Assembly (NCBI RefSeq): GCF_014197535.1
Contig: NZ_JACIFV010000001.1
Span: 434,001-498,000 of the forward strand
Length of the DNA stretch: 64,000 nt
Source: Rhizobium aethiopicum
GTDB taxonomy: Bacteria; Pseudomonadota; Alphaproteobacteria; Rhizobiales; Rhizobiaceae
Direction: 5' to 3'
Shown piece after piece: positions 8,634 through 17,151 of this stretch (its first letter is position 1; each line of letters opens with the position of its first letter). The notes beneath the pieces are model-generated. The model was not told the DNA's origin and did not search any database. It worked only from the letters and a program-made list of their open reading frames with translations. The position numbers were made by a program, and so were the translations under genes.

Positions 8634-9401
8634 TTGAACGACAAAAGACTTCGCGCGGCTCTTATAACAGGGGCTGCCAAGAGAATAGGCCGGGCAATCG
8701 CCGAAGACCTTGCTGCAAATGGCTTTTCCGTCGCAATCCACGCGAACGGCTCGATCGGCGAGGCCGAGGAACTGGCGGCGGGACTGCGGCGAAAAGGACA
8801 GAAGGCGATCTCGCTCAAGGCCGATCTTACCGATATCGGCGAGGCGGGCGAACTGGTCGCGAAGGCGTCGGAAGCGCTCGGGCCTCTCGATCTGCTCGTC
8901 AATAATGCGTCGGTCTTCCAGCATGATTCCGCGCGTAGTTTCAACGCCGACACATGGGCTCTGCACTTCGACCTGCATGTGCGTGCGCCGTCGATCCTTG
9001 CGGCAGCCTTCGCGCAGCAGGTGCCCGCCGAGGCAGCAGGGATGATCGTCAACATCATTGATCAGCGGGTCTGGGCACTGAGGCCCAGCTTCTACTCCTA
9101 TACGCTTTCCAAGTCCGCGCTGTGGACGGCAACGCAGACGCTTGCCCAGGCACTGGCGCCACGCATCCGCGTCAATGCGATCGGCCCCGGCCCCTCGATG
9201 CCGAGCGAGCGGCAGTCACTGGAGGACTTCCAAGCGCAGGTCTCAGCCCTTATCTTGCAGCGAGGGCCGGCACTGGAAGAATTCGGACAAACGATTCGCT
9301 TCCTTTATGACACCCCCTCGATCACCGGCCAGATGATTGCCCTCGACGGCGGCCAGCACCTTGCCTGGCAGACGCCCGATGTGGCGGAGATTAAGGAATG
9401 A
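8634..9401 (+). CDS. SDR family oxidoreductase, pteridine-reductase/FolM-like
   Basis: NAD(P)-dependent short-chain dehydrogenase of 255 residues. Visible motifs are the cofactor loop [12 protein letters not shown], the NNAS motif (LVNNASVFQ), the catalytic region with YSYTLSKSA (Tyr-x3-Lys), and the C-terminal [12 protein letters not shown] strand. The RIGRA form of the loop (Arg after Lys instead of Gly-Ile-Gly alone) is typical of NADPH-dependent pteridine reductases such as FolM/PTR1, so dihydrofolate or biopterin reduction is a reasonable guess. The start is a TTG; no nearer in-frame ATG preserves the cofactor strand. Its stop overlaps the uvrC start (ATGA), so it is in an operon with uvrC. 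Confidence 0.8.
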   Translation: MNDKRLRAALITGAAKRIGRAIAEDLAANGFSVAIHANGSIGEAEELAAGLRRKGQKAISLKADLTDIGEAGELVAKASEALGPLDLLVNNASVFQHDSARSFNADTWALHFDLHVRAPSILAAAFAQQVPAEAAGMIVNIIDQRVWALRPSFYSYTLSKSALWTATQTLAQALAPRIRVNAIGPGPSMPSERQSLEDFQAQVSALILQRGPALEEFGQTIRFLYDTPSITGQMIALDGGQHLAWQTPDVAEIKE

Positions 9402-11437
9402 ACGGACGAAAGCTGCCGGATGGCGGCGTTCTCTACGATGATACGGATGAGAGCGAAGAAGAAATCGAGGTGGAAGGCGACGTTTCCGCCTCGCCTCTTG
9501 CGGCAGCTGTCGACTGGAACGCCGGCAGCCTCAACGAAACCGGGCTCATCGGCGCCGAACTGATCGGCGAATTCGTCAAGCGCCTGCCGAACAGCCCCGG
9601 CGTCTACCGCATGTTCAATGCCGAGGGCGACGTGCTCTATGTCGGCAAGGCGCGCAGCCTGAAGAAGCGCGTCGGCAACTACGCCGTCGGCCGTGTGCAT
9701 TCCAACCGCATCGCCCAGATGGTGCGCCAGACGGCGAACATGGAATTCGTGACGACGCGCACGGAAACCGAAGCGCTACTCCTGGAAGCGAATCTGATCA
9801 AGCGCTTGCGGCCGCGCTTTAACGTGCTGCTGCGCGACGACAAGTCGTTTCCCTATATCCTCATCACTGGGGATCACCGGGCGCCGGCGATTTTCAAGCA
9901 TCGCGGCGCCAGGGCGCGGAAAGGCGATTATTTCGGGCCTTTCGCTTCGGCCGGCGCGGTCGGGCGCACGATCAATTCGCTGCAGCGCGCCTTCCTGATC
10001 CGCACCTGCACCGACAGTGTCTTCGAAACGCGCACGCGACCCTGCCTGCTCTACCAGATCAAGCGCTGTTCCGGGCCCTGCACGCACGAGGTTAGCGACG
10101 AGGGGTATGCCGAGCTGGTGCAGGAGGCGAAAGATTTCCTGTCCGGCAAGAGCCAGAAGGTGAAGTCGCATATGGCGGAAGCCATGAACCAGGCGGCCGA
10201 AGACCTCGATTTCGAACGGGCGGCGATTTATCGCGACCGCCTTGCGGCACTTTCCCATGTCCAAAGCCACCAGGGCATCAACCCGGCCGGTGTCGAGGAG
10301 GCTGACGTTTTCGCAATCCACCACGAAGGCGGCGTCTCCTGCATCCAGGTGTTCTTCTTCCGCACCGGGCAGAACTGGGGCAACCGCGCCTATTTTCCGA
10401 AGGCCGACCCGCAACTATCCAGCGCCGAAGTTCTGAATGCCTTTCTCGCGCAATTCTACGACGACAAGCCGGTGCCGAAACAGATCATGCTGTCGGAGAC
10501 GGTCGAGGAATTGGAGCTGCTCGCCGCAGCGCTCAGCGAAAAGGCCGGCCACAAGGTTTCCATCCTCGTGCCGCAGCGCGGCGAGAAGCGCGATCTCGTC
10601 GAGCATGTGGTCGGTAATGCGCGCGAAGCGCATGGGCGAAAGCTTGCTGAGACGGCGTCGCAGTCGCGGCTGCTCGAAGGATTCAAGGAAACCTTCGGGC
10701 TCGCCTATGCGCCGCAGCGCATCGAGATCTACGACAACTCGCATATCATGGGCACTAACGCCGTCGGCGGCATGGTGGTGGCGGGGCCGGAAGGCTTCGT
10801 GAAGAACCAATACCGCAAGTTCAACATCAAATCGACCGATATCACCCCCGGCGACGACTTCGGCATGATGAAGGAGGTGATGACGCGGCGCTTCTCGCGG
10901 CTGATCAAGGAGGAAGGCATTCCTGACCGGACGGCGCAGGCAGCAGCTGCCGACGCCGCCGACATGCCCTTCCCTGCCTGGCCCGACGTGATCCTCATCG
11001 ACGGCGGCCAGGGGCAGATGACGGCCGTGCGCGCCATCCTAGCCGAGCTCGGCATCACCGACAGCGTGACGGCGATCGGCATCGCCAAGGGTGTCGACCG
11101 CGACGCCGGGCGGGAGCGCTTCTTTCCGCCCGGGCGCGAGAGCTTCACACTGCCACCGCGCGATCCGGTGCTCTATTTCATCCAGCGCATGCGCGACGAA
11201 GCCCATCGTTTTGCGATCGGCTCGCACCGGGCGCGGCGCAAGAAGGAAATGGTCAAGAACCCGCTCGACGAGATCGGCGGCATCGGCCCGTCACGCAAAC
11301 GCGCGCTGCTCCAGCATTTCGGTACGGCGAAGGCGGTTTCCCGCGCCGCTTTGTCCGACCTGATGGCAGTGGAAGGTATTTCGGAAGCCGTGGCAAAGCA
11401 GGTCTATAACCATTTCCACGAGGACGCCGCGAAATAA
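9398..11437 (+). CDS. uvrC: Excinuclease ABC subunit C
   Basis: Makes the dual incisions around bulky lesions in nucleotide excision repair with UvrAB. The 679-residue protein starts with a roughly 50-residue acidic, low-complexity extension typical of rhizobial UvrC. It then has the GIY-YIG nuclease ([20 protein letters not shown]), the Cys cluster [13 protein letters not shown], the UVR helix that contacts UvrB ([18 protein letters not shown]), the RNase H-like 5' nuclease with [11 protein letters not shown] and IDGGQGQ, and C-terminal helix-hairpin-helix repeats ([17 protein letters not shown]). The start overlaps the preceding SDR gene by four bases. Very secure. Confidence 0.97.
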   Translation: MNGRKLPDGGVLYDDTDESEEEIEVEGDVSASPLAAAVDWNAGSLNETGLIGAELIGEFVKRLPNSPGVYRMFNAEGDVLYVGKARSLKKRVGNYAVGRVHSNRIAQMVRQTANMEFVTTRTETEALLLEANLIKRLRPRFNVLLRDDKSFPYILITGDHRAPAIFKHRGARARKGDYFGPFASAGAVGRTINSLQRAFLIRTCTDSVFETRTRPCLLYQIKRCSGPCTHEVSDEGYAELVQEAKDFLSGKSQKVKSHMAEAMNQAAEDLDFERAAIYRDRLAALSHVQSHQGINPAGVEEADVFAIHHEGGVSCIQVFFFRTGQNWGNRAYFPKADPQLSSAEVLNAFLAQFYDDKPVPKQIMLSETVEELELLAAALSEKAGHKVSILVPQRGEKRDLVEHVVGNAREAHGRKLAETASQSRLLEGFKETFGLAYAPQRIEIYDNSHIMGTNAVGGMVVAGPEGFVKNQYRKFNIKSTDITPGDDFGMMKEVMTRRFSRLIKEEGIPDRTAQAAAADAADMPFPAWPDVILIDGGQGQMTAVRAILAELGITDSVTAIGIAKGVDRDAGRERFFPPGRESFTLPPRDPVLYFIQRMRDEAHRFAIGSHRARRKKEMVKNPLDEIGGIGPSRKRALLQHFGTAKAVSRAALSDLMAVEGISEAVAKQVYNHFHEDAAK

Positions 11438-11595
11438 GCGGCGGCCGTCGCAAATTCCACGCAATGGCGGTGAAAAGACAGAAAGAATGTTGACGGTCCC
11501 CGGCCAAAGCCGTCATCTACATCGACCCGAAAATCGAAATCGGTTTTCGTAAAGACGCGGCGCTGCAGCGGCGCATCAATTCAGAGAAACGATCC

Positions 11596-12186
11596 ATGGC
11601 ATCGCGTGCGTACAGCCTTCCCAACCTTTTGACTTACGGCCGCATCCTCGCCGTGCCGCTGATCGTTCTTTGCTTCTTCGTCGAGGGCAGACTGTCGATC
11701 AGCAATACGGCGCGCTGGGTGGCGCTGTGGATCTTCATCATCGCCTCGATCACCGATTTTCTCGACGGCTATCTCGCGCGGATCTGGAACCAGACGTCGA
11801 ATATCGGCCGGATGCTCGATCCGATCGCCGACAAGCTGCTGGTCGCCTCGATCCTCCTCCTGGTCGCAGCCGACCAGACCATCGCCGGCTGGTCCATCTG
11901 GGCGGCAATCATCATTCTCTGCCGTGAGATCCTGGTTTCCGGCCTGCGAGAATATCTGGCGGCGCTGAAGGTCAGCGTGCCGGTGACACGGATCGCCAAG
12001 TGGAAGACGACGCTGCAGCTCGTCGCCATCGCCTTCCTGCTCGCCGGCCCGGCCGGCGACGAGATTTTCCCTTATACGACGAACACCGGCATCGCGCTCT
12101 TGTGGATCGCGGCACTGCTGACCATCTATACCGGCTACGACTATTTCCGTGCCGGGCTGAAACATATCGTGGATGACGAGGAATGA
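11596..12186 (+). CDS. pgsA: CDP-diacylglycerol--glycerol-3-phosphate 3-phosphatidyltransferase
   Basis: Membrane enzyme that makes phosphatidylglycerophosphate, the committed step to phosphatidylglycerol and cardiolipin. The 196-residue protein has several transmembrane segments and the complete CDP-alcohol phosphotransferase motif D-G-x2-A-R-x8-G-x3-D-x3-D within FLDGYLARIWNQTSNIGRML and the following DPIADK. It begins MASRAYSLPNLLTYGRI, the standard PgsA opening. It has its own 158-bp upstream region after uvrC and overlaps moaD by four bases. Secure. Confidence 0.95.
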   Translation: MASRAYSLPNLLTYGRILAVPLIVLCFFVEGRLSISNTARWVALWIFIIASITDFLDGYLARIWNQTSNIGRMLDPIADKLLVASILLLVAADQTIAGWSIWAAIIILCREILVSGLREYLAALKVSVPVTRIAKWKTTLQLVAIAFLLAGPAGDEIFPYTTNTGIALLWIAALLTIYTGYDYFRAGLKHIVDDEE

Positions 12187-12437
12187 CGCGGCTTGTCTAT
12201 TTCGCCTGGGTGCGCGAACGCATCGGCAAGGGCGAGGAGGAGATCGACCTCCCCTCCTCCGTCGTCACCGTCGCCGATCTTCTGAATCATTTGAAGACGC
12301 TGGGCGAGGAATATGAAGCCGCACTTCAATATCCCGAGGTCATTCGTGTGGCGCTGGATATGGAACATGTCGAGCATGACGAGCCGATTGGCGCCGCACG
12401 CGAGATCGGGATCTTTCCGCCGATGACGGGGGGATGA
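12183..12437 (+). CDS. moaD: Molybdopterin synthase sulfur carrier subunit
   Basis: Small ubiquitin-like sulfur carrier (84 residues) whose C-terminal Gly-Gly (FPPMTGG) is thiocarboxylated and donates sulfur to cyclic pyranopterin monophosphate. The start overlaps the pgsA stop (ATGA), so this cofactor gene is translationally coupled to a phospholipid gene. moaE follows after a 184-bp gap filled with RIME-like repeats. The product would serve enzymes such as the molybdopterin oxidoreductase at 3.8-6 kb. Confidence 0.93.
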   Translation: MTRLVYFAWVRERIGKGEEEIDLPSSVVTVADLLNHLKTLGEEYEAALQYPEVIRVALDMEHVEHDEPIGAAREIGIFPPMTGG

Positions 12438-12459
12438 GGATGGATGCGGCATATTCCCC

Positions 12460-12504
12460 CTTCTCCCCTCGGGGAGAAGGTGCCCGAAGGGCGGATGAGG
12501 GGGC
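12460..12504 (+). repeat. RIME-like palindromic repeat, copy 3
   Basis: The 9-bp palindrome arms at 12460-12468 / 12471-12479 are followed by the GGGCGGATGAGGGGG tail. It starts about 20 bp after the moaD stop and pairs with the inverse copy at 12563-12609. Confidence 0.75.
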
Positions 12505-12562
12505 CACCGCCGCAGATATTGCCCTTCGCTTGCGCTCAGTGCGTTCGCGGCGTTTGCCGCTC

Positions 12563-12609
12563 ACCCCCCTCATCTGTCCTTCGAACATCTTCTCCCCGCT
12601 GGGGAGAAG
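12563..12609 (-). repeat. RIME-like palindromic repeat, copy 4 (inverse orientation)
   Basis: The CCCCCCTCATCTG tail is followed by the palindrome 12589-12597 / 12601-12609 with a 3-nt loop. Its right edge lies immediately before the GGAGG ribosome site of moaE (12612-12616), so folding of the repeat may affect moaE translation. Confidence 0.75.
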
Positions 12610-12621
12610 GCGGAGGTCGCG

Positions 12622-13083
12622 GTGACCATCACCCCCACCATCCGCGTCCAACGCGAGGACTTCGACCTGCAAGCCGAAGTCGATCTGCTCTCCAAGGACA
12701 AAGCCGGGATCGGCGCCGTCGTGACCTTCTCCGGCCTCTGCCGCGATGAAGGCGGGAGGCTGGCGGCTCTCGAACTCGAGCATTATCCCGGCATGGCTGA
12801 AGCCGAGATGAGCCGCATCGGCAAGCTCGCCGTCGAGCGCTTCGCCCTTCTTGGTCTGACTGCCATCCACCGCTACGGCAAGATCGCCGTGGGCGAGAAT
12901 ATCGTGCTCGTCGTTGCGGCCGCGCCGCACCGGCAGGCAGCGTTCGACGGCGCCAATTTCGTCATGGATTTCCTGAAGACCGCCGCCCCCTTCTGGAAGA
13001 AAGAACATGGTTCGGACGGCACGGCGAGCGACTGGGTGGCGGCGAAAGATGCCGACGATGCGGCGCGCGACAAGTGGAAATGA
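12622..13083 (+). CDS. moaE: Molybdopterin synthase catalytic subunit
   Basis: Large subunit of molybdopterin synthase; inserts two dithiolene sulfurs delivered by MoaD. The 153-residue protein has the family blocks GAVVTFSGLCRDEG, LELEHYPGMAEAEM, IHRYGKIAVGENIVLV and the C-terminal FLKTAAPFWKKE carrying the conserved catalytic Lys. Translation starts at GTG with a GGAGG five bases upstream, both placed right at the end of a RIME-like repeat. Its stop is directly adjacent to the stop of the convergent permease gene. Confidence 0.94.
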   Translation: MTITPTIRVQREDFDLQAEVDLLSKDKAGIGAVVTFSGLCRDEGGRLAALELEHYPGMAEAEMSRIGKLAVERFALLGLTAIHRYGKIAVGENIVLVVAAAPHRQAAFDGANFVMDFLKTAAPFWKKEHGSDGTASDWVAAKDADDAARDKWK

Positions 13084-13980
13084 TCAGAGAACCACTCGCT
13101 CCCTGCGGCTCATAACCAGCAGCAGGACGAGCAGTGAGAAGATGACGAGATCGCGCCAGACGAAAGGCCCGTAGGCGCCCCACAGGGTTTCGACGACGGC
13201 AAGCCCGGCGGCGCCGGCAGCCGAGCGCAGCGGATCGGAATAGCCGCCCACGGCTGCGATCAGCAGCACCTTGAGCCCGAACATCAGACCCGCGCCGAAA
13301 TCCATCGATCCGTAATAGAAGGTGGCGAGGATGCCGCAGAGGGTGGCGACGAGCGCGGCTGCCGCATAGGCGACAAGGAAGACAATGTTGGCGCTGGTGC
13401 CGCAGAGCTCGGCGGCCAGAGGATCGTCGGTGACGGCGCGCCAGAGGCGGCCCCAGGCCGTGCGCCTGAGGATCAGCGCACCGATTGCAACGATGGCTGA
13501 CATCAGCGCCGTGTCGATCAGTTGGATATAGGTGAGCGTCACCTTGAATGAACCGTCGTTCCAGAAGACGACGACATCGTTCAGGAACGGCGGCAGCCAG
13601 ATGGCGCGCGTATTGGCGGCGAGTCTGGCGGTTTCCATCAGCACGATCATGATGCCGAGGGCGGCAACGATCACTGTATTCGGCGATTTGCTGGCGAGCG
13701 GTAGCATGATCGAGCGGCCGATCCAGATGCCCGCGGCCAGCGAATAGACAAGCGCAGCGCAGGCGCCGATGGCAAGGGCAGCCGGCAGCACCAGCCAGAA
13801 CCTGATATAAGCGAGTTCGGTAAAAAGCAGCAGGATCTGGCCTGAGAAGGCGAAGATCGCCCCATAGGTGATATCGGCCCGCTTGGTCACGCCGAAAGCA
13901 ACGGCATAACCGAAGGCGAGCGCGGCATAGAGGGCGGCAAGCGGCACCGCATTCGCCAACTGCTGCAGAAGATAGGCCAT
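13084..13980 (-). CDS. LivH-type ABC transporter permease without partner genes
   Basis: Inner-membrane permease of the branched-chain amino acid (HAAT) family, 298 residues and about eight hydrophobic segments. Family landmarks are NAVPLAALYAALAFGYAVAF near the N-terminus and the GILATFYYGSMDFGAGLMFG plus LLIAAVGGYSDP region near the C-terminus. No ATPase, binding protein or second permease lies next to it, so it must work with components encoded elsewhere or have been separated from them. It is divergent from the CGNR regulator and shares a promoter region with a perfect 13-bp inverted repeat, suggesting that the regulator controls it. The transported substrate is unknown. Confidence 0.82.
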   Translation of the reverse strand: MAYLLQQLANAVPLAALYAALAFGYAVAFGVTKRADITYGAIFAFSGQILLLFTELAYIRFWLVLPAALAIGACAALVYSLAAGIWIGRSIMLPLASKSPNTVIVAALGIMIVLMETARLAANTRAIWLPPFLNDVVVFWNDGSFKVTLTYIQLIDTALMSAIVAIGALILRRTAWGRLWRAVTDDPLAAELCGTSANIVFLVAYAAAALVATLCGILATFYYGSMDFGAGLMFGLKVLLIAAVGGYSDPLRSAAGAAGLAVVETLWGAYGPFVWRDLVIFSLLVLLLVMSRRERVVL

Positions 13981-14000
13981 TCCGAGGACTCCGCGTCGGC

Positions 14001-14040
14001 AAATTATAACTGGTAAAACCTATTTCGCCAGTTATAATTT
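14001..14040. promoter_or_regulatory. Perfect 13-bp inverted repeat in a divergent promoter region (probable operator)
   Basis: The arms 14001-14013 (AAATTATAACTGG) and 14028-14040 are exact inverse copies separated by 14 bp. Each arm contains a TATAAT facing outward (14033-14038 on plus; complement of 14003-14008 on minus), so the palindrome could hold both -10 boxes of the divergent pair. The plus -10 ends six bases before the ATG at 14045, which would give a leaderless mRNA. Binding by the CGNR protein is inferred. Confidence 0.75.
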
Positions 14041-14044
14041 CGCC

Positions 14045-14590
14045 ATGAGCTTTTCCTGGACCCCTCACCGTTTTGCCGGCGGCGCGCTGGCGCTCGATGT
14101 CGCCAACAGCGTCGTGCTGCGCGACGACCCAAAGCGGCGGATCGACCGCTTCGCGAGCCGCGAGCAGATGCGGAACTTCCCGCGCGCCGCCGCCGAATTC
14201 TGCGCCGAACGCGCCCTGTTCGGCGAGATCGCGCCGCTGGCAGCACAAGACGAGGCGGATTTCATCGTGTTGCGGGAAGCAATCGACCTCTATTTCCGCA
14301 AGCGTATACTCAAGGGCGGCGACGACCGATTGCTGGCCGCGCTGCTGGAAGCGACGGCGAGAACGTTGCGCGACGCAAGCCCCGGCAGCCTGGCCGCAGC
14401 CACCGCCCATTCGGTGCTGCGGCTGATCGCCATGCCCGACCCTGAGCGCATGAAGATCTGCGGCAATTGTGGCTGGCTGTTCATCGACCGCAGTAAGAAC
14501 AGGAGCCGGGCCTGGTGCGACATGGCTGTCTGCGGCAACCGCGCCAAGGCGAACCGTCACTACCGCCGCAAGAAGGAGGAGACGCCATGA
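14045..14590 (+). CDS. CGNR zinc-finger / ABATE-domain putative transcriptional regulator
   Basis: The 181-residue protein combines an N-terminal ABATE-type helical domain (FAGGALALDVANSVV at the start) with a C-terminal CGNR zinc finger: KICGNCGW, then WCDMAVCGNRAKANRHYRRK, giving four cysteines and a basic tail. Such proteins are presumed regulators of stress or transport genes, but few have been studied. No Shine-Dalgarno is present before the ATG, which fits a leaderless transcript starting at or next to the start codon. It overlaps the downstream lipoprotein gene (ATGA). Autoregulation through the adjacent palindrome is an inference. Confidence 0.85.
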   Translation: MSFSWTPHRFAGGALALDVANSVVLRDDPKRRIDRFASREQMRNFPRAAAEFCAERALFGEIAPLAAQDEADFIVLREAIDLYFRKRILKGGDDRLLAALLEATARTLRDASPGSLAAATAHSVLRLIAMPDPERMKICGNCGWLFIDRSKNRSRAWCDMAVCGNRAKANRHYRRKKEETP

Positions 14591-15090
14591 GAAAACATCT
14601 GATCGTAGCGGCGGCTGCCACGGGGCTTCTGCTTTCCGCCTGCCAGCGTCAGGCCGAAAACCTCGTCGAAGTCACCGGCCACCTCTTCGTCTTCAACTAT
14701 CGGGTGGCGAGCGCCACCTATCTGCTGACGCTGAAGAAGACGGGGCCAATCCCCGACAGCTCTCTGATCATTGCCGAATTCGAAAATCCGCAAGGCGGCG
14801 ACCCGCTAGTGCTGAAACAGAAAATCTACCCGATCGACGACAAGATCGCGCTGCAGAGTGAAAACCTGCACTGCGTGCGCAAGGACCGCCCCTATTCGGT
14901 AAATGTCCGGCTGATCGACAAGGACGGCAAGGTGCTGCAGGAGTTGACGACTGAGTTCCGCTCGGACCTCGACCAGACGGTGCTGCCGAGTAAGCCGCTC
15001 GTCGTCGGTGCGCTTTATGACAAGAACCCGGAAGTCTTCAAGCCTGACGGCAGCGTCGATTTCTCGAACACCGACAAGTGCCCATCATAG
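14587..15090 (+). CDS. Predicted lipoprotein of unknown function
   Basis: The 167-residue precursor has a lipoprotein signal: basic MRKH, a hydrophobic stretch, and the lipobox LLSAC with Cys at about residue 19. The mature part is beta-rich and contains a second and third Cys (LHCVRK and the final TDKCPS) that may form a disulfide. I recognise no enzyme motif. The start overlaps the stop of the CGNR regulator (ATGA), so it is co-expressed with it. Its membrane location next to a permease gene hints at a shared envelope role, which is speculative. A strong hairpin follows the stop. Confidence 0.75.
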   Translation: MRKHLIVAAAATGLLLSACQRQAENLVEVTGHLFVFNYRVASATYLLTLKKTGPIPDSSLIIAEFENPQGGDPLVLKQKIYPIDDKIALQSENLHCVRKDRPYSVNVRLIDKDGKVLQELTTEFRSDLDQTVLPSKPLVVGALYDKNPEVFKPDGSVDFSNTDKCPS

Positions 15091-15092
15091 AA

Positions 15093-15117
15093 AAAGCCGG
15101 GGCAAGGCCCCGGCTTT
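15093..15117. terminator. Bidirectional terminator between lipoprotein gene and ndk
   Basis: The perfect 11-bp stem (15093-15103 with 15107-15117) has a 3-nt loop. It is flanked by A-rich sequence on the left, giving a T-run when read on the minus strand, and by TTTC on the right. It serves the convergent genes on both sides. Confidence 0.85.
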
Positions 15118-15162
15118 CAAGAGTCAATTCAAGGCATTGCGAGGCAATGCCGAAGCGCGGCC

Positions 15163-15585
15163 TCAGCCGACGATTTCGGTGTCGGAGAACCAGTACTTGA
15201 TTTCCTGGGCAGCCGTTTCCGGGGCGTCGGAGCCGTGCACAGAGTTTTCGCCGATCGAAAGGGCGTGGACCTTGCGGATCGTGCCTTCGTCAGCGTTTGC
15301 CGGGTTGGTCGCGCCCATGATTTCGCGGTTCTTGAGGATCGCGCCTTCGCCTTCCAGAACCTGGACGACGGTCGGGCCGGAGGTCATGCCTTCGACGAGT
15401 TCGCCGAAGAAGGGGCGATCCTTGTGAACGGCGTAGAAGCCTTCGGCTTCGCGGCGGCTCATCCACACGCGCTTGGAGGCGACGACGCGCAGGCCGGCAT
15501 CTTCGAGCATCTTGGTGATGGCGCCCGTCAGGTTGCGCTTGGTTGCATCAGGCTTGATCATCGAGAAGGTGCGTTCAATCGCCAT
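15163..15585 (-). CDS. ndk: Nucleoside diphosphate kinase
   Basis: Transfers the gamma phosphate between NTPs and NDPs through a phospho-histidine. The 140-residue protein has RTFSMIKPD at the start, [10 protein letters not shown] in the middle and the active-site His117 in GENSVHGSD. The start chosen is the MAIERTF Met, because an in-frame Met two codons earlier adds nothing conserved. Monocistronic, with a terminator downstream. Confidence 0.97.
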   Translation of the reverse strand: MAIERTFSMIKPDATKRNLTGAITKMLEDAGLRVVASKRVWMSRREAEGFYAVHKDRPFFGELVEGMTSGPTVVQVLEGEGAILKNREIMGATNPANADEGTIRKVHALSIGENSVHGSDAPETAAQEIKYWFSDTEIVG

Positions 15586-15666
15586 AGTCAAATCCTCTGT
15601 TTTCTCGGGAAAAGTGGGCGGTCTTTACCCGCCCCAACGCCCGAAAACAAGGGGTCGGCGGCAATT

Positions 15667-16356
15667 TCACGCCGCTGTCACAGTCCTACCGCGGCTTTCG
15701 TGAAGATCGAGGCAGCGTTCGAACCAGGCGACGACGGGATCGTCGGCGGTCAGCATGGCCAGCCCTGCGGACACGCGCAGCCATTGCAGCGCGCCGAAGA
15801 CGATATAATCGGCAAAGAGCGGCGATTGCCCGCCGACGAAGGGCTGGAATTTCAGCATGTGACGGAGCGGCTCAAGCTTGGCGCCGAAGGCAGCCTTCTC
15901 CGCCTCGCTGTCGGCGGCAAAGACTTCCAGCGGCTTGCCGAGCCTGACCTCGCGGCTCTGACGAAAGTAAGCCTTGTCGCCTTCGTCCAGGATCGCGTGG
16001 ATATCGAGAAGGGCGATGCGCATGATCGCCGGGTGGATGATCATCTGCGAATAGCCCTCGACTATGCGCGACAGCGCCCTGCCGCCCTCGCCATTGAACA
16101 GCGACGGCCGCTCCGGATAGGACTCTTCGAGATAGAGGGCGATGGCAAAACTGTCCGAGATCAGCCGGCCGTTGTCGTCGAGCACGGGCAGGGTCGATGA
16201 GACGCCGCCGCCGATTTCGCGGATGCCGGCATAGGTTGTCGGGATCTCCTCGAAATCGAGCCCCTTATGCGCGAGCGCCATCACCGCCTTCCAGCAATGG
16301 GGCGAAAAGAAGCGCCCTTCGTCGGCGCCGCAGAGGGAATAGAGGGCTCTGGTCAT
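15667..16356 (-). CDS. Glutathione S-transferase family protein
   Basis: Protein of 229 residues with an N-terminal GST fold (CGADEGRFFSPHCWKAVMAL, cis-Pro loop SSTLPVLDD, then ISDSFAIALYLEE) and an all-helical C-terminal half. The SPHCW sequence at the start of helix 1 places Ser/Cys at the glutathione-activating site and resembles the beta-etherase-like and hydrolase-like bacterial GSTs. The substrate is unknown. It is distinct from the GST at 6950-7546, with little shared sequence beyond the fold. Confidence 0.85.
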   Translation of the reverse strand: MTRALYSLCGADEGRFFSPHCWKAVMALAHKGLDFEEIPTTYAGIREIGGGVSSTLPVLDDNGRLISDSFAIALYLEESYPERPSLFNGEGGRALSRIVEGYSQMIIHPAIMRIALLDIHAILDEGDKAYFRQSREVRLGKPLEVFAADSEAEKAAFGAKLEPLRHMLKFQPFVGGQSPLFADYIVFGALQWLRVSAGLAMLTADDPVVAWFERCLDLHESRGRTVTAA

Positions 16357-16494
16357 GATAATCCTTTCGAGGTCTGATCTGCCTGCATTCGACGACAGAA
16401 AGCGAGCGTGATCAAATCAGGAAATTTCATGGCGCCATCACTCGGATTTCTCAGGAAACCGGCTAGACTGCCCCAGCAACGTCAGGGGCAAAAT

Positions 16495-17004
16495 ATGCTT
16501 AGACATTTCAGGATGTTCGCGGCCTGTAACCGCTGGGCCAATGCCCAAGTCTATGCGGCTGCGGCCGAACTCAGCGAGGCGGAATTCCGCAGCGACCGCG
16601 GCGCCTTCTTCGGCTCGCTGCATCGCACGCTCAATCACCTGCTCGTCGCCGACCGCATATGGATGAAGCGCTTCACCGGCATCGGCGAAGCGCCGGTGAC
16701 CCTCGATGCCGTGCTTTTCGAAGAGCTGGACGCGCTTGCCGCCGCGCGCAAGGCGGAGGACGAGCGCATCATTGCCTGGACAAGTACGCTCGATGAGGCA
16801 AACCTTGCCGGTGACTTCACCTATGCCCCGGTGACGCAGCCGATCCGGATCACTCAGCCACTGTCGAGCGCGCTCGCGCACCTTTTCAATCACCAGACGC
16901 ATCACCGCGGCCAGTGCCATATGACGCTGACGGCGCTGGGCAAACCGAGCCTCGGGCTGGACCTTATCTACTTTCTACGCAGCGAAGGCCGCGAGTGGAT
17001 GTGA
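16495..17004 (+). CDS. DinB family protein (putative metal-dependent hydrolase or thiol transferase)
   Basis: The 169-residue four-helix-bundle protein has three conserved metal-binding His sites: one in LHRTLNHLLVADRIWMKRF and the pair in NHQTHHRGQCH. DinB/YfiT proteins bind Zn or Ni and include thiol-dependent transferases; the cellular role here is unknown. The ATG at 16495 is preferred over a GTG 87 bases upstream because it follows an AGGGGC ribosome site and because MLRHFRMFAACNRWANAQ aligns with the usual family start. Confidence 0.85.
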   Translation: MLRHFRMFAACNRWANAQVYAAAAELSEAEFRSDRGAFFGSLHRTLNHLLVADRIWMKRFTGIGEAPVTLDAVLFEELDALAAARKAEDERIIAWTSTLDEANLAGDFTYAPVTQPIRITQPLSSALAHLFNHQTHHRGQCHMTLTALGKPSLGLDLIYFLRSEGREWM

Positions 17005-17151
17005 GGCAGCGGTCTCCATCAAGATTGAATTAACCGCCTTCGCCGGTTCCCATCGCCAATCCGGCGCTTCCCTTCGTAAATTCAGCCTCTCTTAAAAGCT
17101 TGCGAGCATAGCAGAACGTGAGAGAAATGAGACCGGGCGCGAGGGATCGTC

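Noticed and set aside
12962..14560. 532-codon minus-strand frame spanning the permease and the CGNR gene
   Set aside because: It runs through two genes in non-coding phases; its translation lacks any family similarity, whereas both underlying genes have clear domains.
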